From Cryptomeria japonica (lineage: Eukaryota > Streptophyta > Pinopsida > Cupressales > Cupressaceae): a stretch of DNA of 64,000 nucleotides. A model generated the notes under the pieces. The model was not told where the DNA came from and did no database searches. It saw only the letters and a list, made by a program, of their open reading frames with translations. Each line of letters begins with the position of its first letter. Positions within the stretch are counted from its first letter, which is position 1. Below are positions 1-11,735 of this stretch, piece after piece. The stretch spans positions 824,826,396 through 824,890,395 of the forward strand of contig NC_081414.1 of the NCBI RefSeq assembly GCF_030272615.1. Reading direction: 5' to 3'. Made by a program: the position numbers and the translations under genes.

Positions 1-199
1 TAGGAATCATCTCATCAACTCATACATAAAACAAAAATAACTATCCATCCAAGCATACATCATAAGATCATTATCCTGCATAACATCCATACATATCATC
101 AAAATGCATATCATCACAAAAAATGGGGTCTCGTCATATATCATATCATATCGACAAAAACATACATGTATCAGAGTACAATGAAGTCCAAAATATCGG

Positions 200-2225
200 C
201 TACCAAGAGCTGTCCAAGACACAGTCCAAAATGACAATGTAAAAGCATATAAGAATGTCCTCCCAGATACCACTCTGACCAAATGCTGCACCACCATCAC
301 CACCTACTCCCCCACTAGCCCCCACACCACTTGATCTATCTCTTTGTGGAGGACCCATCACACCCCCACTGGTCTGCATCCTCTGAGATTGCTCTGATCT
401 CTCCTGACGCATCTATGAATAATTCAGTGCTTGTCGACTATATGGCACCTCCTGCTCATATAGGCCTCTCCAGTAATCCACCTCTACACCTGCTCTTCAT
501 ACCTCACTTGCCAATGCATCCACAGAAGGCCTCTATCCCTATACTCCCTCTAAGGCCTGTACTCTCTTCTGTAACTGGATCACCATGTCCACGACCTGAT
601 CTCTCTCTTGCAGCACTAAAATTAGCTCTGACTCACGTGCAAACAACTGCACATCTCTAGCGGCCACCTCTACCTCCATATCCACTAGTCGAGTCTACAA
701 AAATAGTATCATATGGTCCCACTGATCTCCACCTGTAGCTCCCTCCCCCATATCCATAGGTGCCTCTCTAGTGGCTCCCTCTCTAGTAGCTCCCTCCCCT
801 GTATCCATAGGTGCCTGTCCCTCACCTACATCCTTGCCACCTAGTCTCATGCCTCCCTACATCAAAGGTCCCTGAGATAGCTGTAATGGCTGCCCACCTC
901 TACCTCTCCACTGTAATCATCCACCACCCCCACCTCCACCTCTGAATCCACCTCCTCCTCCAAAACCCCCACCCCCTCCTCCTCCTCCTCCATCACCACC
1001 TCCTCCATCTCCAACACCACCATCCCCTCTCCCTCATCCACCTACTACTCCATGACCTCCTCTCCTCCTTTGTCTCCGTCCCCTATCCTCCTCAAAATCT
1101 GGAATCGACTCTGTTGGATCTGATATCCAAGGAATCAGATGTGCTGCAATATACTGAGTGTACTCCTCAGACACCCCTGCATCTACCACCCTCGACCTCA
1201 TATGCCATAGTCTTGCTTGTAATGTGTGGAACTCTGCCAATGCCTGATCATAAGGTAACACTGGTCCCCATAAGTACCTCTCTCGTACCACCCATGCATA
1301 CTCTCCCGATCCACTAGGCAGTCCCTACCTCTGCCCAAACTGTCTCAGCACTCTACCCGGAAGCTATCTCTCCACATTGTAGGTTGTCCTACCAAGGAGG
1401 TATCGTGTCATGAACACATACGACAATGCCTCTAAATCATCCTCCCATGACTCACACTCAATTTATAGCCTCTAGATCACTATATCCAAATCGTCCAGTG
1501 CCCGCCGCCACCACTCTAACTTCCTCAGGTGGGGCTGACTCATCATACCTCCATACATGTTTACATATGGATGGTCCACTGCTTGGAATCTCAGACTAAC
1601 TGGTCAGGTAACCGGTAAGTGCTCCCATGCCCAAATATGCAACAGAGTGATCCCCACTCCCAATGAGCCCACCCCTCGGTATGCTACCTTATGTAGATCC
1701 TGATATAAGTGTGATAGCACACACGGTCCCCATGCAAACCAGGTCCCCTCTGTCATCATTGGCTCGATCACCTGACCCCAACCAATGGAAAGTCCATGTG
1801 ATCGTCAATCTAGACATAGCAGTCCCCCAACAATCCCTGATAGCATTGATGGTAATGGCTCATACAAGGCTGCTATATCCTCCTAGGCTATCGATCCGTC
1901 ATCAATGAAGACATCCTCATCAAAAAATCTATACACTGTTGTTGTCCCCCATGCTCAGTCATATGTCACCATCTCTCCTTGAATGAGAATGTGCAAGATG
2001 CGCCATACATCCTCCAGTGTCACTATCATCTCCCCCTACGCTAAGTGAAACATGCATGTGTCACTATGCCATCGCTCTGCCAATGTTGTGATCAACCCGC
2101 GATTCGTCCAAATCACGGGCATATATATAACATCATACAGGTCTGTTGCTACAATGCAATCCATCTCGGCCTTTGTCAATCGATTGCGCAACACGTGTGT
2201 GGCAGGATGCCTCTCGTGCATCTAT
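200..2225 (-). pseudogene. Decayed plant mobile domain (PMD, MAIN/MAIL-like) gene
   Basis: The minus strand keeps one reading phase from about 2221 to 200 (roughly 670 codons), but several stop codons cut it, so it is not a working gene. The part encoded near 2120-1960 reads GLITTLAERW, then FHL, a stop, and GEMIVTLEDV. That is the layout of the plant mobile domain (aminotransferase-like domain of MAIN/MAIL proteins), which occurs in plant genes and also travels in plant transposons. The C-terminal part (1291-1034) reads WGPVLPYDQA and ends in an Arg-rich stretch. A Gly-rich segment (about 1065-925) and a charged, coiled-coil-like tail to 200 follow. No introns or LTRs could be tied to it. 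It may be cargo of an older element or a dead host gene; the family call is firm, the origin is not. Confidence 0.72.
925..1070. repeat. CT-rich low-complexity tract
   Basis: The plus strand is a run of CCACCT/CCTCCT-type triplets. Read on the minus strand in the phase of the PMD pseudogene it gives a Gly-rich linker, so it is probably coding microsatellite expansion and not a separate element. Confidence 0.7.
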
Positions 2226-2534
2226 AAAATGCGAAGATCCTCCTACACACATGCATCGACCATCATCATCAATTGTTTTGTTTCAAACTTTCTTAAGTTT
2301 AAACCTAGACTATCAACAGATACTTTGATCAAGTATCTTCGGGTCTCAATAGGTACTCAATCATGGCACACCTAGACTACAATAGGCATTTATCCTAATG
2401 ACCTAAGTCTTATCAGGGCTGCTATGGTTCAAAACAACTCTCACCTCACATCTCCATCCATCCATCATTGACATCCTGAGATTCTTGCTCAAGCACACTG
2501 GGGCATCTATTTTCCTAACCAAAAGCACTATTCT

Positions 2535-2800
2535 GAACACAATAGGACTAATATGCTTGCAAAAGTGCTAAATCAACTATGCAATAGTGCTAAATGAACA
2601 ATAGCGCTACATTGACTATACAATAGCACCACCTCACAACAATAGTGCTCAATCAACTACTCAATAGCGCTAAAGCAGCTATGCAATAGCGCTACTTTTG
2701 ACAACAATGCTAAAAACACTATGCAATAGCGCTATAGAGGCACAATAGTGCTAAAACAGTTGACAATAGCGCCAAAACATAGTTTTAGCGATATTGTGTT
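2535..2800. repeat. Degenerate minisatellite with CAATAGCGCTA core
   Basis: About ten copies of a motif close to CAATAGCGCTA (variants AATAGTGCTA, AATAGCGCCA) recur at irregular 20-32 base spacing, separated by short A/C-rich spacers. The core AGCGCT is self-complementary. The array lies just upstream of the PMD pseudogene in that gene's orientation. Variants are mostly C/T or G/A changes, as expected of old methylated repeats. Confidence 0.75.
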
Positions 2801-3305
2801 GACTCAACTTGGATCAAGCAAAAAACATATCAAAAATTCAAAAATTCAAAAATTCAAATTCACATACCATTGGTCCGTAGTCGTCTGGCCATTGGAATTG
2901 GCGAACTCACTCTAGTTGATGATCTGCTATAGGAACTGACATCCTGACTGCTGCTTGCTCTTCCAAAAGGTCACTCTCAGAGCTCCAATTTCACTATGGA
3001 CACGAATGCAAACGAGCCTGTTTTCACCCCTTTTCCCCCATATATACCCTTCATCGTAACCCTAATTTACTGCTCACCGCCGTGGTCCCCGTGAACTTTC
3101 AGAGCCTCCCATTTCTCCATCTTATCCCTGATTTCTTCTATTTTTTCATCAGTATTCCTAAATTCTTCTCTTCTACTACCTTGCCAATTTTCATTCTTTT
3201 TCGAGAGATCGCCCGATTTATCAAAAATTTTTGGCCCATCTCTCGAGGGGGCATACCACCCATTAAATCAACATTTTATGGGGCATATTTCTTCACACCT
3301 ATTTT
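2801..3305. other. No gene recognised
   Basis: Short reading frames only. A 95-codon plus-strand frame at 3082-3369 is rich in F, I and L and resembles no known protein. I see no splice or repeat structure. Confidence 0.4.
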
Positions 3306-3309
3306 TCTT

Positions 3310-3348
3310 TCTTTGAAACGATGCGATAAAACCACATCGTCTCAAAGA
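3310..3348. repeat. Short inverted repeat
   Basis: The 14-base arm TCTTTGAAACGATG (3310-3323) pairs with 3335-3348 with one mismatch around an 11-base loop. It could be a remnant transposon end or a chance hairpin. Confidence 0.5.
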
Positions 3349-3359
3349 ATAGCAAATGC

Positions 3360-3720
3360 AGTCACATAAATCTATCGATTTTAATTAAATGAATATTTGC
3401 TATTTATTTGATTAAAAACCCACTAGCCTTCAGTTAATTAAATTAACATTTAATTAATTCATCTCCAAACATTCTCCTATTAATTAAATAAATTATTCAA
3501 TTTATTTTAATTAATTCATTAAACCAAATTCACAATCAATTAAATGAATAAATTCTAATTATTCAATTTAATCCCCTTTTCCTCTTTTAAATAAATTAAA
3601 TAAAAGATTTATTTAAATCATTAAATCCCCCCCACTTGCATTCTCCTAAAAATGCAACTTGCACCTATTTGTTGAAATAAATGAATTTTATTTTAATAAA
3701 AATCCTATTTTCCCTCACCC
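3360..3720. repeat. AT-rich block with repeated TTAATTAA
   Basis: Repeated TTAATTAA, AATAAATTAAAT and similar strings give very high A+T content and no coding potential. The style resembles the AT-rich middle of solo LTR J (about 30140-30330), so it may be an old LTR remnant. I found no boundaries or TSD. Confidence 0.4.
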
Positions 3721-4189
3721 ACCAAATCCACTTGCAATCCTAACCCCCTTCTAGATTCTTCTAAACCCTTCCTCATTAGCCTAATCATATTCACTCTTTT
3801 GGTTTAAAATCAACACTAGCTAATTAGGTAAATCTCTCATTTTAGCTCTTGTTCACATTTGCATAACATTTTAGATTAATCATCATTTCAATCTTGAATC
3901 TTCATAAGGCATCCATAGTGCAAAACGTTGCTGAGAGCTACCCTAATTTAGAGCTTGGAGAGGAGAGGAACAAGGGAGAAGGAGCTAAGAGCATGTTAGA
4001 AGGCATTTGGAGATGCCTTGTTGTATTTGCTTCCATAGTTAAATATTTCATCATGTTTTTAGTGTCTCTTTTGATATGCCTGCTTAGATTAGTTTTTGGT
4101 TGATTGACACTAACATCTATCTTTGTTTCTTATGTTTTTGTGTGTTATACGACCATAGGTTTTAGTCTAACATTGTTCATTTTGCAGAG
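3721..4189. other. No gene recognised; abuts truncated LTR of element B
   Basis: Only frames of about 70 codons occur here (3894-4103). At about 4190 the sequence switches to one homologous to 17165 onward, so this is the junction where the left LTR of element B is truncated. Confidence 0.4.
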
Positions 4190-4631
4190 CATCAACACCA
4201 ATTCTGACTTTCTCCTTCAATACATTAACACGTTACTCAAGAAAAATTTCCCCAAGAATACTTCTTCATCGGTCTTCTACATGATTTTTTTTGAGAATAT
4301 TCCAACGGTCAAATCAAACGTTACATTCATTAGAGAAAAAACCAAAATAGAAAAACATTCAAGGTCGACTAGACTCATAATGATCAAATCCTCTAATTTT
4401 CACAAGCACACTTCTGAAGCACAAAAACATGATCCAAATTGACAAATTTATGAAGATCATGAGCAACGCATTTCTAAGAGATTGTCATAAGAAAGATATG
4501 GAACACTGCAAACACTGTTGAACACCATCATCACTAAATACACTTCAAGAGCACAACTTCTGGAGCACCAAATCAATTGTTGCGACTGGATTCAAAACTA
4601 GGTCAATGTGAAAATATATTCACATACTGAT
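4190..4631 (-). repeat. Element B left (3') LTR, first part, truncated
   Basis: Aligns by eye with 17165-17770 and 18637-18733 (for example GAATATTCCAACGGTC against GAATATTCCAACAGTC). The match stops at about 4190, so the rest of this LTR is missing. Element A interrupts it at 4632. Confidence 0.75.
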
Positions 4632-5689
4632 TGTTAGGTCCCAGAGACAACTGAGAGGGGGGGGTGAATCAGTTGTCAGATAAATTCAAACCAAAAACAA
4701 CTTAACCAACTTAATGCTTAATACCGGTAAACCAGTTAAGTATGCCGATAGACAGTGTTAACAGTTAATTGCTATACCGATAAAGGTTAATTCATGAAAC
4801 ATAAACACAAAGTCATCCACAACACATAACACCAATATTTGTATGTGGAAACCCTGCAAAGGGAAAAACCACAGTGGGAAACCTTACCCACAATCAGATG
4901 ATACTACTACAGATAGTAAGTGTACATAAATGGGGTCTGCACATGCAAAAAGGCCAACAGCCTAGAGCTCACTACTCAATCATAGAATGGGAGTCACACT
5001 GACTACAGTTGGATGGTTAAATCCAATAAGAATGTACTGCACAAAATATCATCTTCATATGCTGGATTCAGTACCGGTGTAATGCTGACATGATTTCACA
5101 AAAACCTAGCTTCACCTTCAAATGATGTCTTTGTGTATAGCTCTGCTTAATCTCACATATACCTTCTCACAATTCTTTTCTGCATTCCACATTCAATCTT
5201 ACAAATAAGATCTTACATTTATACCATAACCTAAGACCAATTTTAGTAGGTCGGCTCTACAAGATATTACAATAAAAACATTTTACAAACAATATAATTT
5301 ACGATGAAATAACCGATTAGACATGTCGGCTTAATGCATTTACAACAATAATAAATTATCTCCATAGCGTGCCATGCTGATCTGGAAAAGAAAAACCTGT
5401 CGGTGTAACCCTAGGTAACCCTGGACCTATTTGTCGGTAAAAGAAAATATGCAAATATGAATATACCAATGATTAATTCTTCAAAACAAAGTGTCCACAT
5501 GATGTCTTTGACATTACCAAGTGTCTTCCATATCATTCCAAGTGCTGATGATCATTATATCCTGTCGGTGAGCCATATACTAGTAACTGTGCAATAGTTG
5601 CTTGCTGGTGAGTGCTATTGGATCTCCAAAGTGCTAGTGTGTTTAGTAGGTGTTGACATCAATAACAAAACCATACCAAAATACCGACA
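4632..5689 (-). repeat. Element A 3' LTR
   Basis: Begins TGTTAGGTCC and ends ACCGACA on the plus strand, so it reads TG...CA on the element's minus strand. It carries the G-tract module at about 4653-4670 shared by all LTRs here. PPT lies immediately to its right. Confidence 0.92.
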
Positions 5690-5995
5690 ATCTCCCCCTT
5701 TGACATTGATGGCAACACAAGATGGAAAAACCATCAAAGTGCCAAAATAGAAATGCCAAAAACCAAAAATAAATCTCTCCAAAAATATCATAACTAGAAT
5801 ACAGAGAGTTATAGTCTCTCTCAAACAACAATCTCTCCCCCTGGGAGCAACATGTGTTATCCAAAGTTCTCTTAAAAGATAATGTGTTTTTCCATAGATA
5901 TCTCTCCCCCTTTGACATCAAATGCCAAAGTTATAATAATACCAAGTTCATATACAAAATACCAATCAATTTAATATACCAACTACTCCCCCTAA
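5690..5995 (-). other. Multiple polypurine tracts of element A
   Basis: Four minus-strand purine tracts of the AAAGGGGGAGA type lie at about 5690-5702, 5831-5842, 5901-5914 and 5981-5993. The one touching the LTR should prime plus-strand DNA synthesis. Repeated PPTs are a known hallmark of Sirevirus copia elements. Confidence 0.85.
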
Positions 5996-6072
5996 GAAGT
6001 AGCTTCCTCATAAAAGACCGGAGTAAAAGATTTGTATTTTAATTCTGCCGGTTGATGACAATCATCAACTGT

Positions 6073-9000
6073 CTAAGTCTCTACCGGTGGTGGTATGACT
6101 CTAAGCTGATCTCTGAGATATTCAAAAGTCTCCTTAGGCAAAGGTTTTGGGAAAATATATGCAAGTTGTTCTTTAGTATTCACATAAACCAGTTTTATCT
6201 CTTTTTCTTCAACTTTCTCCCTTAGAAAATTCAGTTTGATAGAAACATGTTTTGTTTTAGAATGTAATACCGAATTCTTAGATATATCAATTGCTGTAGT
6301 GTTATCACAGTATATTGTAATAGGTTCCTTGCATTTTACCTTTATGTCTTTCAACATTTGCTTAAGACATAGTACCTGTGTACAGTTAGTTGTTGCTGCA
6401 ACATATTCTGATTCTGCTGTTGATAAAGATGTACAACTCTGTTTCTTACTCAACCAAGAAACTAATCTCTTTCCAAGAAAGAATGCTCTGCCAGTGGTGC
6501 TTTTTCTATCATCCACATCGCCTGCCCAATTTGCATCTGTGTATGCACATAGATCAAAATTTTCATCTCTAGGATATCATAATCGAAGATTTGCAGTGCC
6601 TTGTAAGTACCAGAAAATCCTTTTTACTGCTGATTCATGATTTTCTCTAGGATTACTTTGAAATCTAGAAACAATACATACTACATTCATAATATCAGGT
6701 CTAGTTTGTGTCAAATACAGTAAACCTCCTATCATAGATTTGTATCTAGTTGGATTAACAGGTGTAGATTCATCCCTTTGAGATAATTTGTCATTTGTAG
6801 TCATAGGTGTGCTTATCGGTTTAGAGTTCTCCATCCCAAATTTCTTTAGTAACTCTTTCAAGTACTTGGATTGACTCAAAAATATACCTTTGTCAGTCTA
6901 TGAAATCTGCAATCCTAAAAAGAATTTTATTTCTCCAATCATAGACATTTCAAATTCTTGCTGCATTTTAATAGAAAATTCTTTACATAATCCATCTTCT
7001 CCTCCAAAGATTATATCATCAATGAATACTTCTATAATCAAGATATCATCATTAGTTATTTTGTAATATAAATTGATGTCTAGATTTCCTTTAGTAAAAC
7101 CAATCTTTAAAAGATACTTATCCAATCTTGCATACCAAGCTCTTGGGGCTTATTTCAGTCCATATAGAGCTTTTCTTAACCTGCAAACCATATTATTGTC
7201 ATCTGTCAAGGAAAATTCATCAGGTTGTTCAATGTATACTTCCTCTTCAAGATCTCCATTAAAAAATGCACATTTAATATCCATTTGATAAACTTTGTAG
7301 TTTTTCTGAGCTGTAAAAGCCAAGAATAATCTGACTGCCTCAATTCTAGCTACCGGTGCAAAGGTTTCATTGTAATCAACTCCATTCTGAGAATATCCCT
7401 TACACACTAGTCTTGCTTTATTTGTGACAATACCATCTTCATTAAGTTTGTTTCTGAATACCCATTTGGTTCCAATTACATTTTTATCTTTGGGTCGGGG
7501 AACTAATGTCCAAGTATTATTTTTCTCAATTTGTTCTAATTCTTCTTCCATAGCTTTAATCCAAAATTTATCTTCACATGCCTCATTTACAGATGATGGT
7601 TCAATTTGAGAAATAAGACATACCTCTTCATTTGCGAATCTTCCTCTTGTCATAACTCCTTTAAATTTGTTTCCAATTATCTGATCTTCAGAATGATTCA
7701 ATTTTACATACCGGGGTGTCTTAGTTTGTTGTTGTTCTTCAATTACTGTGGAATCCTCTGATGGTACTAGGGCAACTGGATCTTCATTCTGTAATGATGG
7801 ATTTAGTGTAGGTTCATTTGTCAAAATTTCTGTTGCCGATTTAGAGTCTATATACCTTTAAGTTCCTCTGAATTGTTCATCAATCTTTACATTTGTACTC
7901 TCAACAATTTTCTGCAATCTCTTATTAAAACATCTATATGCCTTGCTCTTAGATGAATAACCAAGAAATATTCCTTCATCACTTCTAGGATCAAATTTGC
8001 CAATATACTCATCTCTTATAATATAACATTTACTTCCAAAAATTCTGAAATACTTAAGAGTAGGAGTATTACCAAACCATAGTTCATGAGGGGTCTTACC
8101 GGTTTCACCTTTGATGTGAACTTTGTTGAATGTATAGATCGCTGTGCTAACTGCTTCTCTCCAATATACATGTGGTAAATTTGCTTCAGATAACATACTT
8201 CTTGTTGCATCCAAGATAGTTCTCTTTTTCATTTCAACAACTCCATTCTGCTGTGGTGTCCGAGGTGCTGATAGCTGTCTTCTGATTCCATTCACTTCAC
8301 ATAATGTATTAAAGTCCTTAGATGTGAATTCTCCTCCTTGATCTGATCTTAAACATTTGATTTTCTTACCAGTTTCATTGTCAACCATTGCTTTGAATAG
8401 TTTGAACTTTCCAAGTGCTTCTGATTTTTCTCTGAGAAAAGTAACCCAACACATTCTAGAATAATCATCAATAATTAGCATGAAATATCTATCACCTTGT
8501 AAGCTTTTAGTTCTAGCTGGACCACATAAATCAGTGTGAATCAAATCAAGAGCATTATTGGATTTTTCTAGAATACTTTTGAAACTAGCTCTAACTTGTT
8601 TTCCAAATTGACATTCCTTACATATTGTATTCTGAGGTTTCACAATTTTAGGTAGATCTCTAACTGCCTAGATGTACCGATCTTTACCATGCAATCAAAG
8701 TTTACATGATAGAGTCTCTTATGCCATAACCAACTTTCATCTATATTTGTAATCAAGCATGCCTTTTCATTGTTATTCATATGAAAGATATTACCTCTAG
8801 TCTGATTACCGATTGCAATTTCTAAACCATTTCTATTCATGATTTTGCATTTCCCATTTTTAAATTGTAACTGAAATCCTTTCTCAACTAATTGACCAAC
8901 ACTTAAAAGATTATGCTTTAATCCATCAACATAGTAGACATTGTCAGTGCTATGCTTACCATCAAGAGATATTGTACCCTTACCTTTGATTGAACAGGCT

Positions 9001-10210
9001 TTGTCATCTCCAAATCTTACTAAACCTCCATTGTATTCTTGAATGTTCAAGAATTTACCTTTGTCTCCTGTCATATGATGTGAGCATCCTAAGTCAATGA
9101 TCCATTCATCCTTTGCTTCAACTTTAGCTGCTAGGGCTTGTTCAACCGGTTGAGCAGCAGGTGCCAGTTGATCTTCTGTTATAGCAACAAAAACCCATCC
9201 ATTGTCTGCTGGATCCTCATCAGAATCATCAGTCACACCTTCATCAGCAATGTAACAAGATTTGTCTTTGTTCTTCTTAAATATGTATCTCTGATATTCA
9301 GGATTAGGCTTGTATGTTCTTCTAGCTTCTTCTCTTAGTCTAGCATGTCTATTAGGGCATCTTAAATCCATATGACCAATCTTATTGCAGTTAAAACATT
9401 TAAAGGGTGCTTTACCTTCATACTTACTTCCAACTAGACCTTTAGGCATTTTCCTTGCAAATAGTGCTTCAAGTTCTTCATTCTGCTTCCTAGTTTTTTC
9501 AAGTTCTCTTGCATAAAAGGCTTTCCAATCTGATTTGTCAAATGATGGAGCAGATGATGTTGATGCTTTAACGGCCAAATCTATCTTTATAGTAGCAACA
9601 GGACCAAATTCCTCAATTTCAAAAGATGAAAGTTTTCCAATCGATGCATCCCTAGTTACTGATGTATTAGGCATTGTTCTCAACTCATTTATAGCAGTAA
9701 CCTTCATTTTATATGCCAGTGGAAATCCTCTTAAGATTTTTGAAATAATTTCATCCTCACTCAAGGTTCCTCCACAACATTTAATATCCAAAACAATTTC
9801 ATTTACTCTTTCTATAAAAGCAGAAATCCTTTCATCTTCTTGCATTTCAGATGTTCATACCTGACTCGGAAGCTTTCAAGTTTTACAATCTTGACTGTGG
9901 AATCTCCTTCATTCAGTGTTTCCAAATGACCCCAAATAGTTTTAGTAGTAGACCTATCTAATAATCCCATGATTTGTTGATCTGATAAAGCGCTCAAAAG
10001 TGCTTCTCTTGCTTTGCAATCATTCTCCTCATCTTTAGCTAAGGTAGTTGGAGTGGTCTGACTAGATATAGCAGCAGTATAACCATTCTTTGTAACTTCC
10101 CAGATGTCTTTACCAATGCAATTCAGATATGTCTCCATCCTGATCTTCCATATCCCATAGTTGGTTCCATCAAGTTTAGGACTGTCCTTCCTAAAATAAT
10201 TAGTAGTCAT
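6073..10210 (-). pseudogene. Copia Gag-Pol polyprotein of element A, inactivated
   Basis: ATG at 10210 (MTTNYFRKD) opens Gag, which includes one CCHC knuckle (CFNCNKIGHMDLRC, about 9400-9359). Protease follows (IIDLGCSHHMT, where the usual DSG is DLG), then the GAG-pre-integrase motif WLWHKRLYHVNFD and integrase (HTDLCG, RSDQGGEF, NGVVE, about 8650-7860). RT contains FIDDIIFGG and RNase H ends in PPPVET at 6073. Frameshifts fall near 9845 and 8670, and stops near 7858, 7150, 6898 and 6577, so no complete product is made. The polyprotein would normally build the particle and carry out reverse transcription and integration. RT and RNase H motifs are closest in style to the Sirevirus lineage. 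Confidence 0.92.
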
Positions 10211-10253
10211 TGGATCTCCTCAAGTTGTTAGACTTCTGCAAAAAGAGGACTAA

Positions 10254-10265
10254 GCTCTGATACCA
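10254..10265 (-). other. Element A primer-binding site
   Basis: Minus strand reads TGGTATCAGAGC, complementary to the 3' end of initiator tRNA-Met, two bases inside the 5' LTR. Confidence 0.9.
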
Positions 10266-10267
10266 AT

Positions 10268-11318
10268 TGTTAGGTCCCAGAGACAACTAAGAGGTCAGGA
10301 GTGAATCAATTGTTAGATAAATTCAAACCAAATACAACTTAACCAACTTAATGCTTAATACTGGTAAACCAGTTAAGTATGCTGGTAGATAGTGTTAACA
10401 GTTAATTGCTATACTGGTAAAGATTAATGCATGAAATATAAACACAAAGTCATCCACAACACATAACACCAATATTTGTACGTGGAAACCCTGTAAGGGG
10501 AAAAAACATGGTGGGAAACCTTATCCACAATCAGATGATACTACTGTAGATTGAAATGGGGTCTGCACATGCAAAAAAGCCAACAGCCTAGAGCTCACTG
10601 CTTAATCACAGAATGGGAGTCACACTGACTACAGTTGGATGGTTAAATCCAATAAGAATGTATTGCACAAAATAACATCTTCATATGTTGGATTCAGTAC
10701 CGATGTAATGCTGATATGATTTTGCAAAAACCTAGCTTCACCTTCAAATGATGTCTTCGTGTATAGCTCTGCTTAATCTCGCATATACCTTCTCACAATT
10801 CTTTTCCGCATTCCACATTCGATCTTACAAATAAGATCTTACATTTATACCATAACCTAAGACCAATTTTAGTAGGTCGGCTCTACAAGATATTACAATA
10901 AAAACATTTTACAAACAATATAATGTCCGATGCAATAACCAATTAGACATGTCGACTTAATGCATTTACAACAATAATAAATTATCTCCATAGTGTGCCA
11001 TGCTGATGTGGAAAAGATAAACCTGCCGGTGTAACCCTAGGTAACCCTGGACCTATTTGCTGGTAAAAGCAAATATGCAAATATTAATATACCAATGATT
11101 AATTCTTCAAAAAAAAGCATCCACATGATGTCCTCGACATTACCAAGTGTCTTCCATATCATTCCAAGTGTCGGTGATCATTATATCCTGCTGGTGAACC
11201 ATATACCAGTAACTGTGCAATAGTTACTTTCTTGTCGGTGAGTGCTGTTGGATCTCCAAAGTGCTAGTGTTTTAGTAGGTGTTGAGATCAATGAAAAAAC
11301 CATACCAAAATACCAACA
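10268..11318 (-). repeat. Element A 5' LTR
   Basis: Pairs with 4632-5689 over its whole length, with scattered differences such as CTAAGAGG for CTGAGAGG. Its G-tract is mutated to AGGTCAGGAG. The start TGTTAGGTCC and end ACCAACA set the boundaries. Confidence 0.92.
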
Positions 11319-11573
11319 CTGACAACACACATTTACATAGCAATAACCTTCCAGAAAACACATTTGCAACATATTTGCAACACTTGTAACATAAGATTAC
11401 CAACATAACAACAAAGTTCATCTTCATATATACATACCTATCTGCCATTATTCTGCAACACCCTCATAAATACATATCACTTCTTTGTAACACCTTCACT
11501 CTGTACACTATATCTGGACCAGTCTAGATCACAGGGATTGACATCAATGACAACCAAACATATACTTCTAGAA
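11319..11573 (-). repeat. Element B left (3') LTR, second part
   Basis: Resumes exactly where 4631 stops and matches 18736-18982 (AACACACATTTAC against AACACACATTTCT). The first five bases are the TSD of element A. It ends at GAA beside the PPT. Confidence 0.8.
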
Positions 11574-11735
11574 ATCTTCCCCTTTATCATTGATGAAAAA
11601 ACACATATAACCACTTTCCTCCTCCTTAGAAACATACTATGTGTTCTCTACTTTATCTATACATCTATTCTACATTTCTCCATATCTCCCCCCCTTAGAA
11701 AAATGTCTATATTTCTCCCCCTTTGACATCAAGGA
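11574..11735 (-). other. Element B polypurine-tract region
   Basis: Minus-strand purine tracts occur at about 11574-11585, 11683-11695 and 11711-11722. The region is copied at 18983-19143 beside the other LTR. Confidence 0.65.

Larger units (their letters stand above)
4632..11318 (-). mobile_element. Element A: Sirevirus-like Ty1/copia retrotransposon, full length but decayed
   Basis: Two LTRs of just over 1 kb (4632-5689 and 10268-11318), each TG...CA, enclose a minus-strand Gag-Pol region with PBS and several PPT copies. The flanks CTGAT (4627-4631) and CTGAC (11319-11323) form a 5-base TSD with one mismatch. The unoccupied version of this site is present at about 18736 (CACATACTAACAACACAC), which proves the boundaries. 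The domain order protease-integrase-RT-RNase H and the multiple PPTs place it with Sirevirus-like copia elements. Confidence 0.93.

Noticed and set aside
331-660. 109-codon plus-strand frame
   Set aside because: Antisense shadow of the C-terminal part of the PMD pseudogene; no motif of its own.
2535-2800. Possible CRISPR-like array
   Set aside because: Irregular spacing, degenerate short core, plant sequence; a minisatellite explains it.
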